Below are positions 16,895-26,334 of a DNA stretch of 43,827 nucleotides, piece by piece. Numbering within the stretch: the first letter of the stretch is position 1; every line of letters begins with the position of its first letter. Source of the DNA: Fermentimonas sp. (GTDB lineage Bacteria; Bacteroidota; Bacteroidia; Bacteroidales; Dysgonomonadaceae); NCBI GenBank assembly GCA_028709385.1, contig JAQVXD010000022.1:1-43827 (forward strand), read 5' to 3'. The position numbers and the translations under genes were made by a program. The notes beneath the pieces are model-generated. The model was not told the DNA's origin and made no database searches. It worked only from the letters and a program-made list of their open reading frames with translations.

Positions 16895-18189
16895 ATTTTC
16901 GGTCTGTTATATCCTTGTCTGTAAGGTCTTGCAAGCAATCTAGATGCTTCTGAATTATTTGAAATGCTACCTTTATGATTATCCCAAACCAGCTTTTCAC
17001 CGGTTTCATACGCAATCATACTGAGCTGCACTGCTGCTGTGGATTTGAAGCCATCTTCGGTGGTACAGCTAATAAGATTTTTATTCTTTGTTCTTACTGC
17101 ATTTACAAATTCTGCAACATGATTATCCTGCATGTCAGGTGTAGGTATTTCAATGACCTCCTGTTCTTTGTCACGATTGTTATGTTTCACTACCAGTCGG
17201 TTATCAGAAGCAAACAGAGTACCGTTTTCTCCATAAAAGAAAACTCCGTTATTAAACTGAGGATCCAGATCGCCAGTCCCCCATAGTCTGTGTTCCCAAA
17301 CTACCGGAATGCCATTAAACTGCATTGTTGCTGTCAGTGTGTCCGGTGTTGTAATCTTACCTTTCAATTTATAAATTCCCCCGTCGGCTTGTATTGTTTC
17401 CGGCATATCAAAATCCATTATTGTGCGTGTAATGTCAATGTTATGAATACCCCAATCGACAAGATGTCCGTTTCCATATTCTTTTTCGAGTCGCCATATA
17501 TTGTGACCAATAGCAGGACTGTAAGGCAGCTTAGGAGCCGGTCCGCACCATGCATCCCAGTCGAGCGATGCAGGAGGATCCTGAGGAGTAGTATCTCTCG
17601 TTGACGGGTTGTAATGTATTTGAGCTCCTATTTGGTGAATCTCTCCGATTTCCCCATCCTTTATAAGCTCTTTAGCCGTTTTAAAAGCCAGGTTTTGTCT
17701 TCGTTGAAATCCGATTTGAACAATATTCCCTGCTTTTTTTTCCCCCTCTGCCATTGCTTTTCCTTCATCAACATCATAAGCAAGCGGTTTTTCGCAATAG
17801 ATAGGCAGTCCTTTTTCACATGCAGCAATAAATTGAAGTGCGTGCCAGTGAGGAGGCGTTACAATCATCACTCCGTCCAAATCCGCTATGTTCAGCAACT
17901 GCTGATAATCTTTAAATCCTTGAGGACTACTCCCTTGAAGTGAAGTGAGTTCTGCAATACTATTACTCAGGTGTTCGCTGTCTACATCCGCCACTGCAGA
18001 AATTACCACTTCTCCTGTCTTAAGTGCTGCTTTCGCAATTACCATACCGTACCACCCGCTACCAATAAGCCCAAATCTTAACACCTTTTTTTGTGAAGGA
18101 TGAGGTGCTGCAAATCCGTAAGTGCTTAATCCGGAGGCCATTGCGACAGTGGCAAGTGATGAGCTTTTAAGGAATTTCCTTCTATCCAT
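16891..18189 (-). CDS. Tat-exported Gfo/Idh/MocA-family oxidoreductase
   Basis: This is a 432-residue NAD(P)-dependent dehydrogenase. The N-terminus MDRRKFLKSSSLATVAMASG is a twin-arginine signal, so the folded enzyme with bound cofactor is exported. A Rossmann start FGLIGSGWYGM (39-49) and the EKPLAYDVDEG motif follow, then a GWGxHNID-like segment (VDWGIHNIDITRT) that carries the usual catalytic histidine. The substrate is probably a sugar or cyclitol released from glycans. It is the promoter-proximal gene of a two-gene operon with the SMP-30 lactonase. Confidence 0.9.
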   Translation of the reverse strand: MDRRKFLKSSSLATVAMASGLSTYGFAAPHPSQKKVLRFGLIGSGWYGMVIAKAALKTGEVVISAVADVDSEHLSNSIAELTSLQGSSPQGFKDYQQLLNIADLDGVMIVTPPHWHALQFIAACEKGLPIYCEKPLAYDVDEGKAMAEGEKKAGNIVQIGFQRRQNLAFKTAKELIKDGEIGEIHQIGAQIHYNPSTRDTTPQDPPASLDWDAWCGPAPKLPYSPAIGHNIWRLEKEYGNGHLVDWGIHNIDITRTIMDFDMPETIQADGGIYKLKGKITTPDTLTATMQFNGIPVVWEHRLWGTGDLDPQFNNGVFFYGENGTLFASDNRLVVKHNNRDKEQEVIEIPTPDMQDNHVAEFVNAVRTKNKNLISCTTEDGFKSTAAVQLSMIAYETGEKLVWDNHKGSISNNSEASRLLARPYRQGYNRPKI

Positions 18190-18637
18190 GTTTTGATTGA
18201 TTTAATGATGTTGATTTTGAGGCGGTTCATCTAGAACTGCTTAACTAGATAAACATGCTGTAAGGTTAAATTGTTTAAAGTTAAATCAGACATAAATAGT
18301 ACAAACAATAGTATTACATTACTATTACCTTGTTCTTAACTCTCTCTTATGTTCTCCTTTTAATTAAGGATAAGATAAGAGAAATGTTATACCTTTCTGA
18401 TATTATTCTTTCTGTTATTAATGAGCATTCTGAGATTCGTATTCAATTTTATAAACGGTAAAGGTCTTATATTTGAGAAAATAAAACTTAGTTAGGGATG
18501 ATCAATTGCACCATTTGAAACGATTGTAACTTCTCAAAGATATAATTAAAACCGGTTTTTTATTCTTTTTTCTTCAATAATCAGTTTAACAATATTAAAT
18601 TTGCACATATTAAGTAAATTATAACCCCTGAACAGAA
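18190..18637. other. Gene-free 448-bp divergent spacer
   Basis: No ORF of note lies between the Gfo/Idh gene (minus) and the metallopeptidase gene (plus). Two exact TAnnTTTG boxes point to the plus strand: TATATTTG (18468-18475) and TAAATTTG (18596-18603), the second about 35 bp before the ATG. Two dyads are visible: ATCTAG (18229-18234) with CTAGAT (18245-18250), close to the Gfo/Idh start, and the perfect 12-mer AAAACCGGTTTT (18548-18559). Either could be a repressor site. Neither is assigned. Confidence 0.45.
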
Positions 18638-20695
18638 ATGAAAGATTTATTATTAGTTGTCTTATCCGCTTTAATCTTGGGATTCATGGCATGCAACACA
18701 GATCAAGCAAACAGTAATGATATGCAAGGAGCAGGTTTTATAACAGACTCAACTGCTGAGAAAGTAATAACAGAGATGAAAGACTCTCTCGGAGATGATT
18801 ATGCTTTCAGAATCGAGAGGGGAGTAAAGCAGGTTTCGCAGCTTTGGCGTGAGAGTGACGGGAGTGCTGATGATTTTGCCGATTTCTGCAGGAACTCTTT
18901 CGTGGCAGATTCAGAAGAGCTTTCAACACTCTTTACAACCCTTGAGCGTAATTTTGAAGTGATCAACGGTTATTACCATAAAATGGATGTGGAACTGAAA
19001 ATGCCGATACAGCTGGTAGGTCCCGATATTACCCCTGTTGACATGATGTTTGGCAGTTACGATGCATCAGCACACATAAATGATGATATGTATGCAAATA
19101 AAATTGCATTTCTGACTGCACTCAACTTCCCCTTCTATTCACTTGAGGAGAAAACTGAACTTGGGGAAAACTGGAGCCGCAAAGAGTGGGCATATGCGCG
19201 TATGGGCGACAGATTTACCTCAAGAGTGCCGGCAAATATTCAGCAGGAGATTTCGAAAACTCTTACTGAGGCTGATGCTTATATCTCAGATTATAATGTC
19301 AATATGGATAAGCTGCGTAATGAAGCGGGTGAGCAGTTGTTTCCTGACGGAATGAAACTGATCTCTCACTGGGGATTACGTGATGAGCTTAAATCAAACT
19401 ATGCTGATCAGGAGAAGGGGCTGGAAAAACAGAGGATGATCTATCAGGTTATGAAGCGTATTGTTGATCAGTCGATACCTCTTAATGTGATTAATAATGA
19501 TGCTTATACATGGAACCCATATACAAACGAGGTAAGGGATAATGAAGTGGTTAATTCCCCTGCCGAAGATTTGCAGAGATATGAGGTGTTCCTGAAAAAC
19601 TTTCATGTAATGAGAAAACTTGATCCATATTCTTCTCATTACCCGACGCAGCTTGACCGTGCTTTTGACGGCACAATGGAAATACCTCAAAAAGATGTGG
19701 AAGATTTGTTTAAAGGGTTGCTTTCATCACCACAGGTGAAAGAAGTTGCAGCATTTATTGAGTCCAGACTTGGTCGCAAGTTAGAGCCTTTCGATATCTG
19801 GTACAACGGATTCAGTGCAGGCGAAGCTCTTTCTGAAGATAAACTGACTGCAATCACATCTGCTAAGTATCCAAATGCTGAGGCGCTTGAGAAAGATCTT
19901 CCGAATATACTGGTAAAGCTGGGCTGGTCACCCGAAAAGGCGAATGAAATATCTTCACTGGTTACAGTAGACGCTTCACGCGGTGCCGGTCATGCCTGGG
20001 GTGCAGCTATGCGTAATGATGTTGCACGACTACGCACGAGAATCGGTGACAACGGTATGGATTACAAGGGATATAATATTGCAGTTCATGAGTTCGGACA
20101 TAATGTGGAGCAGACCATTACCATGAATGATGTGGATTATTATATACTGAACGGTGTGCCGAATACTGCTTTTACCGAAGCGGTGGCTTTTCTTTTTCAA
20201 AAGCGTGGCCTTGAGCTGCTTGGTTTGCAGAATCCTAATCCTGAGGATGAGTATTATCTGGCACTGGATAATTTCTGGTCGAGTTTCGAAATCATGGGTG
20301 TTTCTCTTGTAGATATTCAGGTATGGGAGTGGCTTTATGCTAATCCTGATGCTACACCGGCACAACTGAAAGATGCTGTAATCTCTATATCTAAAAATGT
20401 TTGGAATGAATATTATGCCGACGTTCTTGGCGGAAAGGATGAGATACTTCTTGGAATCTACTCTCACATGATTGATTATCCTCTTTATCTGCCTAACTAT
20501 CCAATGGGGCATCTGATAGACTTTCAGATTGAACAGCAGGTGAAGGGTAAAAATATTGCCTCTGAGATAGACAGAATGTATACTCAGGGCACTGTTATTC
20601 CTCAGCTGTGGATGAAGAATGCCGTAGGCTCACCAATATCTATTGAGCCGCTGCTTAACTCGACTCAAGAGGCGTTGCTTAAATTAAAGAGGTAA
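18638..20695 (+). CDS. Lipoprotein zinc metallopeptidase (HEFGH gluzincin-like)
   Basis: This 685-residue protein begins with a lipoprotein signal (Cys19 in LGFMACN), so it is anchored in the envelope. The peptidase signature HEFGHNVEQ (484-492) supplies two zinc-binding histidines and the catalytic Glu485, and Glu514 in FTEAVAFLF is placed to be the third ligand. That spacing resembles M3-like oligopeptidases more than thermolysins. The first 400 residues are helical and acidic, without a recognised domain. I do not recognise the precise family. It stands alone, convergent with the tolC-like gene. A role in peptide digestion at the cell surface is inference. Confidence 0.75.
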   Translation: MKDLLLVVLSALILGFMACNTDQANSNDMQGAGFITDSTAEKVITEMKDSLGDDYAFRIERGVKQVSQLWRESDGSADDFADFCRNSFVADSEELSTLFTTLERNFEVINGYYHKMDVELKMPIQLVGPDITPVDMMFGSYDASAHINDDMYANKIAFLTALNFPFYSLEEKTELGENWSRKEWAYARMGDRFTSRVPANIQQEISKTLTEADAYISDYNVNMDKLRNEAGEQLFPDGMKLISHWGLRDELKSNYADQEKGLEKQRMIYQVMKRIVDQSIPLNVINNDAYTWNPYTNEVRDNEVVNSPAEDLQRYEVFLKNFHVMRKLDPYSSHYPTQLDRAFDGTMEIPQKDVEDLFKGLLSSPQVKEVAAFIESRLGRKLEPFDIWYNGFSAGEALSEDKLTAITSAKYPNAEALEKDLPNILVKLGWSPEKANEISSLVTVDASRGAGHAWGAAMRNDVARLRTRIGDNGMDYKGYNIAVHEFGHNVEQTITMNDVDYYILNGVPNTAFTEAVAFLFQKRGLELLGLQNPNPEDEYYLALDNFWSSFEIMGVSLVDIQVWEWLYANPDATPAQLKDAVISISKNVWNEYYADVLGGKDEILLGIYSHMIDYPLYLPNYPMGHLIDFQIEQQVKGKNIASEIDRMYTQGTVIPQLWMKNAVGSPISIEPLLNSTQEALLKLKR

Positions 20696-20762
20696 ATTAC
20701 GTTGTGGTTTTGATAAAATAATTTTAAAATAACAACTTTGTATCAACTCGCTTCTTTAAACT

Positions 20763-22082
20763 TTATTTCAAAGAAATCAGGCTGTTGAACAGGTCATAAG
20801 CTGCCTGCAAGAAACTGTGTCTGCTCTGCCTTATTTTTTGTTGTTCGTTAAGAAGTTCTGATTGTTGTATATATCCTTTTTCGTATTGCAACTGAACTGC
20901 TTTTGAGTTCTGACGGCTCAGTTCCCAGTTCTCACTGCTTAGTCTGTAGTTTTCCTGTCTTATCTGAAGGAGTGAAAGTTCGTTTAATCGCTCCTTATCA
21001 AGTTTGTTGCGAATGTCACGAAGGTTTTCAGACTCCATTCGCTGTTGCAAACGTAGTCTTGATACCTCTTTTGTGGTGTTGAGTGATTTGGTAATGGGCA
21101 TCATCAGCGAGAGGCCGATATAACTGTTCCCCCTCCAGAATCTGTTGTTGAAAATTGAGAATTCGTTATTGTAGTAATTGGTACCGTAATACCCGTTGAG
21201 CGATAGGGTAGGTGCATATTTCAATTGTGCCGACTTCACTCTTAGTGCAGCGAGATCAATTACCTCCTGCTGACGCATAATCTCTAAGTCGTTTACAGAA
21301 TTACCGGTCAAAACCATCTGTTCCATTTTTTCCAGCAGTGTGGGGATATCTTCACTCAAAAAAAGAGACTCAATGTTGTCTGTTGTAACATCCATACCAA
21401 TCAGGTAAAGTAATTCAGCTTTCCGATCCACAGCTATCTTTTCAGCTTCGATGTATGCAGCTAAGGATTCATTATAAGCTCTGTGTGCATCATTCTTTTC
21501 AGATAGTCCGATCTTCTCTTTCATATAAAGCTGATTGGCATTATTCAGAAGCTCTTCGTAATAAGCAACATCCTCTTTCAGCAGTTTCATCTGCTCTTCA
21601 GCTATTACGCAGTCTGCATAGGCAAGAGCCACCCTTTCTCTTAAATCTGCTTCGGATATTTCTGTGTCATATTCCTTAATTCTCAACTGATGCTGTTGTT
21701 GTGTGACACTGTTTATTTTTTCAGGATTAAACAGGTCGTATTTCAGATTAACCCCCGCTGAGGAGTTCCACACTGTATTGAATTTAAGGTACATCAATTC
21801 CCCTTCCGCTGCAGAAGAGTCGAAAACATTAGCCGGTACCGGTGTTGCCGGGATGATAAGATTACGCCTTAAATCAGCTGAAAGATAAATGTCGGGAATA
21901 TACTGCAGTCTGCTTTCTTCTACCTGTATAGCAGATTCTTCAAGCTTCATTTTATTTACACTCAGTACTGGAGAATGCTCCATTGCATAACTTATTGCCC
22001 TGTCCAGTGTAACAGGTTCCTGAGCAACTGCAATTGCAGAGAAAAGTATAATTTGTATGTATGTGACTACTGTTTTATACAT
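20763..22082 (-). CDS. TolC-family outer membrane efflux protein
   Basis: This 439-residue protein has a signal peptide ending near VAQE (about residue 21). Two outer-membrane-efflux repeats of long amphipathic helices follow, each opening with a conserved pattern (LDRAISYAMEHSPVLSVNKMK, then the LEIMRQQEVIDLAALRVKSA region). A GYIQQSELLNEQQKIRQSR segment closes the second repeat. It would form the outer membrane and periplasmic tunnel. It is the last gene of an operon with an ABC permease, adaptor and ATPase, 19 bp after the permease. Confidence 0.9.
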   Translation of the reverse strand: MYKTVVTYIQIILFSAIAVAQEPVTLDRAISYAMEHSPVLSVNKMKLEESAIQVEESRLQYIPDIYLSADLRRNLIIPATPVPANVFDSSAAEGELMYLKFNTVWNSSAGVNLKYDLFNPEKINSVTQQQHQLRIKEYDTEISEADLRERVALAYADCVIAEEQMKLLKEDVAYYEELLNNANQLYMKEKIGLSEKNDAHRAYNESLAAYIEAEKIAVDRKAELLYLIGMDVTTDNIESLFLSEDIPTLLEKMEQMVLTGNSVNDLEIMRQQEVIDLAALRVKSAQLKYAPTLSLNGYYGTNYYNNEFSIFNNRFWRGNSYIGLSLMMPITKSLNTTKEVSRLRLQQRMESENLRDIRNKLDKERLNELSLLQIRQENYRLSSENWELSRQNSKAVQLQYEKGYIQQSELLNEQQKIRQSRHSFLQAAYDLFNSLISLK

Positions 22083-22101
22083 TGAGTTTTATAATTTAAT
22101 A

Positions 22102-23238
22102 TTACCTGAATACAGAGGATGGCTCTACCTTTCTTAGCTTACGGATAGAAAAATAAGAACTGCCCACGGAGATTATAAGAGTTGTAAGAAACAGGAAACT
22201 TAACAGGGCAGGGGTGAGACTAATTATCAGTCCCCCTTTAGCCATACCGATCTTTGAAATTATTAATAACATGAGAGAAATAAAATAACCGATTATGGCA
22301 TAAATAACTGATTGTGTGATTACCAGACGGGTGATGTAACCTCCCGAAGCCCCGATAGCTTTCAGAGTACCGTAATCCTTTATACGATCATATGTTACTG
22401 AATACATGGTTAGTCCGATGATAAAGAATCCGCTTATAATTCCGAACAGTACCAAAGTAGCGAAACTCATTCCCATATTGTTGGCAGTCATCACGTTTAC
22501 TATTGTAGCAGTCCTAATATCCTCTGCAGGCCATGCTTTCAGGTCGGGTGCAATTTGGTTTATGGTTGAGGCAACCGACTTTATTTTAGCAGCATCGGGA
22601 ACAGTTACAATTATCCCGCTTACCTGTGACGGTGACATTCCTGAATAATATCGTGCCTTGTCGGCAGTAGTATATATCAGTGGAGAGGTAAAGCCCTTCG
22701 CATCTTTTGTAATTACTCCTGTAGTTGCTGACTTGCCATTTATCTCGAAGCGTGTTCCCAGTTTCACGTCATATCGAAGAGTCTTATTATCATAGAAGTC
22801 GGTCGACACAATCTCCGGTGCAGCCAGATTATTTATAGATCCCGCATAAACAAGTTCGGCATACGGACCTGCAGCAAGAGCAGGGTAATCACTGCCGATT
22901 ATCATTGCCGGGGCATCCTTACCATTTGGGAATCTGGCTGAAACGTTGGTTATTACAAATCCGTGCGTGTCTTCTACTCCTTCAATACTTCTTAACTGAT
23001 TGACCCATCTGATATCGAAAGGTGATAGCTGATTTACGTTTTCGGTCTGTTTTTTAACTACAAAAACCTGAGCATATTTTGGATTTGAATTGCCAACTAT
23101 CCCTCCTATGATATCAGCAAGATAAAAGAACATACCCAGTTCAATGCCAATCAGGTAGATACTGATGACGATTGCAGTGAGTATACCCATACTCTTGGAC
23201 TTTTCAAAGCGAACAAACTTAAAGGCAGTAGATAACAT
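22102..23238 (-). CDS. ABC transporter permease, DevC/MacB (FtsX-fold) type
   Basis: This 378-residue protein has one N-terminal membrane helix (about 18-42), a long extracytoplasmic domain (about 45-260) and three C-terminal helices of the FtsX fold. The DYGTLKAIGASGGYITRLVI segment is the usual coupling helix motif of this family. Layout and size resemble DevC of the cyanobacterial glycolipid exporter DevBCA. It lies between the adaptor (6 bp) and TolC genes. Such transporters move substrate from the periplasm to outside by mechanotransmission. The substrate here is unknown. Confidence 0.88.
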   Translation of the reverse strand: MLSTAFKFVRFEKSKSMGILTAIVISIYLIGIELGMFFYLADIIGGIVGNSNPKYAQVFVVKKQTENVNQLSPFDIRWVNQLRSIEGVEDTHGFVITNVSARFPNGKDAPAMIIGSDYPALAAGPYAELVYAGSINNLAAPEIVSTDFYDNKTLRYDVKLGTRFEINGKSATTGVITKDAKGFTSPLIYTTADKARYYSGMSPSQVSGIIVTVPDAAKIKSVASTINQIAPDLKAWPAEDIRTATIVNVMTANNMGMSFATLVLFGIISGFFIIGLTMYSVTYDRIKDYGTLKAIGASGGYITRLVITQSVIYAIIGYFISLMLLIISKIGMAKGGLIISLTPALLSFLFLTTLIISVGSSYFSIRKLRKVEPSSVFR

Positions 23239-23244
23239 ATTAGG

Positions 23245-24174
23245 TTAGTTTGTTTTTACCCTACATTCCACTTTAGATTCAATAAAAAGTGTTTTATTTA
23301 TCTCATCCAGGGAAACCTCTATTTCACGTACACGGCGATCCTCGAGATCTGTTCCGCTGTCAGAGAAAAGTGATTTCTTTTTTAGGTCTGGTGATATTCT
23401 GCTGATTTTACCGGTTGCTGCTACTTCAGAATCACCATGCAGGTTAATCCGGCAAGCTTGACCCATTTCAAGTTTGTCGGCAAACAGTTCATCAATTTCC
23501 ACCATTACTACCAGCGGTTTGTCGGGAGAAAGCCTGACGTATTGCTGATACATACTTACCGCTTCACCTTCGCGTGGAGCAATATCCAGAAGTATACCAT
23601 CCATCGGGGCACGGAATTGTGTCTTCTCCAGATCATTTACTCTTGAGGCACGCTGGATTCGAAGTTCGTTTAGCTGCGACTGCTGTAATTTATAGTCATT
23701 TTCCAATCTTTTCAGCAACTCAGCTTTCTGGTCGAAATCATTCTGCAGTGTTCGCACATTTTCACCTGTAGCGGCACCTGCAACAAGCAGTTCTTTTGCA
23801 TCATTCAGTTGCCTCTTCAGATCTGTATGGGCAATTCGTTCCTGCTCATTCATAATCTTTGCCGATTCAACAGCCATTTCCTGAGACCGTATACGAGAAT
23901 CGGCTTCCTTTACCGCCAGTTCTTCATCACTGCTGTAAAGAGTAATGATAAGATCGCCCCGGCTAACTTTCTCTCCCGGTTTCACGTTTATATCCTTCAC
24001 AATACCTGATGCCGGGGCAGCAAGTGCAATAACGCCTCCCTGTGGTACCACCTTACCCACTCCTACAACGGACGAAGGCTCAATTGCAGCCGTTTCGGGT
24101 ACAGCTTTTTCCTGTTTGCCTACACAGGAGAATAATATCAGTATGGATAAGAAAAGTACTGTTTTTTTGTTCAT
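23245..24174 (-). CDS. HlyD/DevB-type membrane fusion lipoprotein
   Basis: This periplasmic adaptor bridges the ABC permease and the TolC tunnel. I choose Met at 24174 because it gives a proper lipoprotein signal (MNKKTVLFLSILILFSC, lipid Cys17); an upstream ATG at 24210 adds 12 polar residues and is less likely. The 309-residue chain has a lipoyl half (about 45-85, with SGIVKDINVKPGEKVSRGDLI), a coiled-coil hairpin (about 90-185), the second lipoyl half (FRAPMDGILLDI) and a beta-barrel segment. It overlaps neither neighbour and is spaced 6 bp from the permease gene. Confidence 0.88.
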   Translation of the reverse strand: MNKKTVLFLSILILFSCVGKQEKAVPETAAIEPSSVVGVGKVVPQGGVIALAAPASGIVKDINVKPGEKVSRGDLIITLYSSDEELAVKEADSRIRSQEMAVESAKIMNEQERIAHTDLKRQLNDAKELLVAGAATGENVRTLQNDFDQKAELLKRLENDYKLQQSQLNELRIQRASRVNDLEKTQFRAPMDGILLDIAPREGEAVSMYQQYVRLSPDKPLVVMVEIDELFADKLEMGQACRINLHGDSEVAATGKISRISPDLKKKSLFSDSGTDLEDRRVREIEVSLDEINKTLFIESKVECRVKTN

Positions 24175-24286
24175 CTGTATTTGATTTTCTTTGTCTTTAA
24201 AAAAACTCAATTCTGAAAAACTTATAAATCTTAAAAATCTTCTTATTTATTAGAATCATTCTCAATTTTGGATTTTATTCTCAATT

Positions 24287-25000
24287 TTAAAAATCATCCT
24301 CAATTGCAGTTTCACTGATTCTGCCTTCCGAGACATAAATAGTTCTGTCGGCATACTTTTTCAGTCTCACGTCGTGAGTTACAACTATTACTGCACGATT
24401 ATCCATAGAGAGCTGACTCAGCATCTCCATAACCATTTTAGCACTTTTATGATCAAGAGAAGCAGTGGGCTCATCACAAAGAATCAGTTGAGGGTCTGTA
24501 ATCAATGAGCGGGCAATTGCTATTCTTTGCTGCTGTCCCCCGCTAAGGTTTTTTGGGAGGTTATATATCCTGTCCTCCATTCCAAACTGTCTGATGAGTT
24601 TCATAGCTCTGCTTTTTGCTTCTTTACGTTTCACACCCTGCAGTAGCAATGGTTCCATTACATTTTCCAGAGCATTAAGCGGAGCAAGAAGATTGAATCC
24701 CTGGAAAACAAAACCAATCTGTTGTAAACGCAGGTTTGCCAACTCTTTTTCAGATAGGTCATTTACACAGGTGTCACCCACCCATACTTTTCCCATTGTT
24801 GGGTATATTACAGACCCGAGAAGGGATAAAAGGGTAGTTTTGCCTGATCCGGAAGGACCAACAAGAAGAGTTATCTCACCAGTCCTGAACTCGGTTGTTG
24901 TAGGTTGCAGAGCTACGATAGTAGATTCACCGGTTTTATACTCCTTGCCGGCACCTGAAAGTCGTGCAGCTATATCCATAAAATTGATTTGAGACAACAA
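24287..25000 (-). CDS. ABC transporter ATPase, DevA/MacB/LolD type
   Basis: This 237-residue ATPase powers the adjacent exporter. It has Walker A GPSGSGKTT (48-56), Q-loop FVFQGFN, signature LSGGQQQR, Walker B LILCDEPTASLD and the switch histidine in VVTHDVR. Met8 (24979) is a possible shorter start. It is the first gene of the operon ATPase-adaptor-permease-TolC. The 112-bp gap to the adaptor start contains two copies of ATTCTCAATTTT (24258-24269 and 24277-24288), which I do not interpret. Confidence 0.9.
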   Translation of the reverse strand: MLSQINFMDIAARLSGAGKEYKTGESTIVALQPTTTEFRTGEITLLVGPSGSGKTTLLSLLGSVIYPTMGKVWVGDTCVNDLSEKELANLRLQQIGFVFQGFNLLAPLNALENVMEPLLLQGVKRKEAKSRAMKLIRQFGMEDRIYNLPKNLSGGQQQRIAIARSLITDPQLILCDEPTASLDHKSAKMVMEMLSQLSMDNRAVIVVTHDVRLKKYADRTIYVSEGRISETAIEDDF

Positions 25001-25036
25001 AAGAAAACATTATTTTGCACTTTGGCAAACTTATTG

Positions 25037-25414
25037 TTAACTAAAAGGTTGTGTTCTCCTCAATATTTTCTCCATTTTCTTTCCCTTTGCCAGCTCATCT
25101 ATCAACTTATCCAGATATCTGATCTTCCGGGTTAATGGATTCTCAATTTCTTCAATTCTGTAGCCGCATATCAATCCTTTAATCAATTGAGCATTTGGGT
25201 TAAGTTCTGCATTCTCAAAGAGTTCTTTAAATGTAGCCTTATTTTCGATTAGTTCATGCAGTTTATTTTCATCATAACCTGTAAGCCATTCTATTACCTG
25301 CAGAAGCTCCTCTTTGGTTCTTCCTTTTTTCTCAATTTTAGTTAAGTAATGAGGATAAACAGATGCAAAAGTGATTTTTGCAATCTTCTCGTTGTGTTCG
25401 GGGGTAGTATGCAT
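25037..25414 (-). CDS. DUF2200 family protein
   Basis: This is a 125-residue cytoplasmic protein. I recognise the DUF2200 pattern [39 protein letters not shown] near the N-terminus (in two pieces: [14 protein letters not shown] and [18 protein letters not shown]). The Met at 25414 matches the family start, and an upstream ATG at 25459 would add 15 basic residues not usual for the family. It is highly charged and helical, with no known function. It sits between the exporter ATPase and a metallo-beta-lactamase-fold gene, both on the same strand. Confidence 0.8.
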   Translation of the reverse strand: MHTTPEHNEKIAKITFASVYPHYLTKIEKKGRTKEELLQVIEWLTGYDENKLHELIENKATFKELFENAELNPNAQLIKGLICGYRIEEIENPLTRKIRYLDKLIDELAKGKKMEKILRRTQPFS

Positions 25415-25492
25415 AAATTTGTTTTTATGAAAATATAATCTTTTAGGTAAAAGATACAAGTTGGATTAAGAGAAAATACAAGTAGGTTAGAT

Positions 25493-26218
25493 TTACTCCA
25501 TTTTTCTTATACGAACTTCAACTCCTGAATTTTGCAGTTTGGTTTTTATAAGATTAACGTCAGTATCGCCGAAGTGATACGGGTAAAGAATCTTTGGCGA
25601 AAACATCTGTGCCGCGTTAACAGACTGATCTACAGTCATTGTGTAGGGTTGGTTTACCGGCAGAAAAGCAATATCAATATTTTTCAAATCCTTCATTTCA
25701 GGAATATCTTCAGTGTCACCTGCAATATAAATACGTAAACCGTCGATAGTTAAAATATATCCGTTATCTCGATGCCGGGGATGGAATTTTTCTCTTCCTT
25801 CTGTAGTATTGTACGCCGGAGAAGCTTCAAGATGAATATCTTCTTTCAACTGCAACTTATCACCGTTTTTCATCACATCACCTTTTGAGATAATGCCACG
25901 ACTCGATTGATTAAGTATTAATCTTGTATTATCTTTTGTGAGATTGTCTATTGCCTTAATATCCAGATGATCACCATGTTCATGTGTTATCAGGATAAAA
26001 TCAGCCTTTGGGAAAGTGGAGTAGTCGGCAAACATCGTTACAGGGTCAACCTGTATATGCACACCTTCGTAGGTGAGCATCAGCGAGCCATGTTTAATGA
26101 AAGTAATCACAACATCTTTGTTTGATGATGTTTTAAAGGTGTCGGTTTCAAAATCAGAAGCTACTAAAAGATTAGTAAGTATAATTCCTATAGAGAGAAA
26201 AATATATTTTAGTTTCAT
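25493..26218 (-). CDS. Exported metallo-beta-lactamase-fold hydrolase (UlaG-like)
   Basis: This 241-residue protein has an N-terminal signal peptide (about 1-21). The metallo-beta-lactamase fold follows, with metal ligands in THEHGDHLD (about 78-86), a later histidine pair in the FHPRHRDNG region, AGDTED and a C-terminal YPYHFGDTD. The compact form without extra domains resembles UlaG/YtkL-type enzymes, which hydrolyse lactones or phosphoesters. The physiological substrate is unknown. It is 78 bp upstream of the DUF2200 gene. Confidence 0.82.
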   Translation of the reverse strand: MKLKYIFLSIGIILTNLLVASDFETDTFKTSSNKDVVITFIKHGSLMLTYEGVHIQVDPVTMFADYSTFPKADFILITHEHGDHLDIKAIDNLTKDNTRLILNQSSRGIISKGDVMKNGDKLQLKEDIHLEASPAYNTTEGREKFHPRHRDNGYILTIDGLRIYIAGDTEDIPEMKDLKNIDIAFLPVNQPYTMTVDQSVNAAQMFSPKILYPYHFGDTDVNLIKTKLQNSGVEVRIRKME

Positions 26219-26334
26219 ACGGCTGAATTTAACAGTTGGTAAAAAGAGATGATTAATTAAAAAACAAACAGATCGGAATCTTGTTCAGTTAGTGATTTTC
26301 AATTAATACCTTATACCTGGAAGATATGTAAACT

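Noticed and set aside
20030-20512. 160-codon ORF antisense to the metallopeptidase gene
   Set aside because: It covers the HEFGH region of a convincing protein in the other strand and reads as random basic sequence.
24258-24306. Repeated ATTCTCAATTTT copies between the exporter ATPase and adaptor genes
   Set aside because: Two exact copies and a poor third in AT-rich DNA overlapping the gene end; no array or known element.
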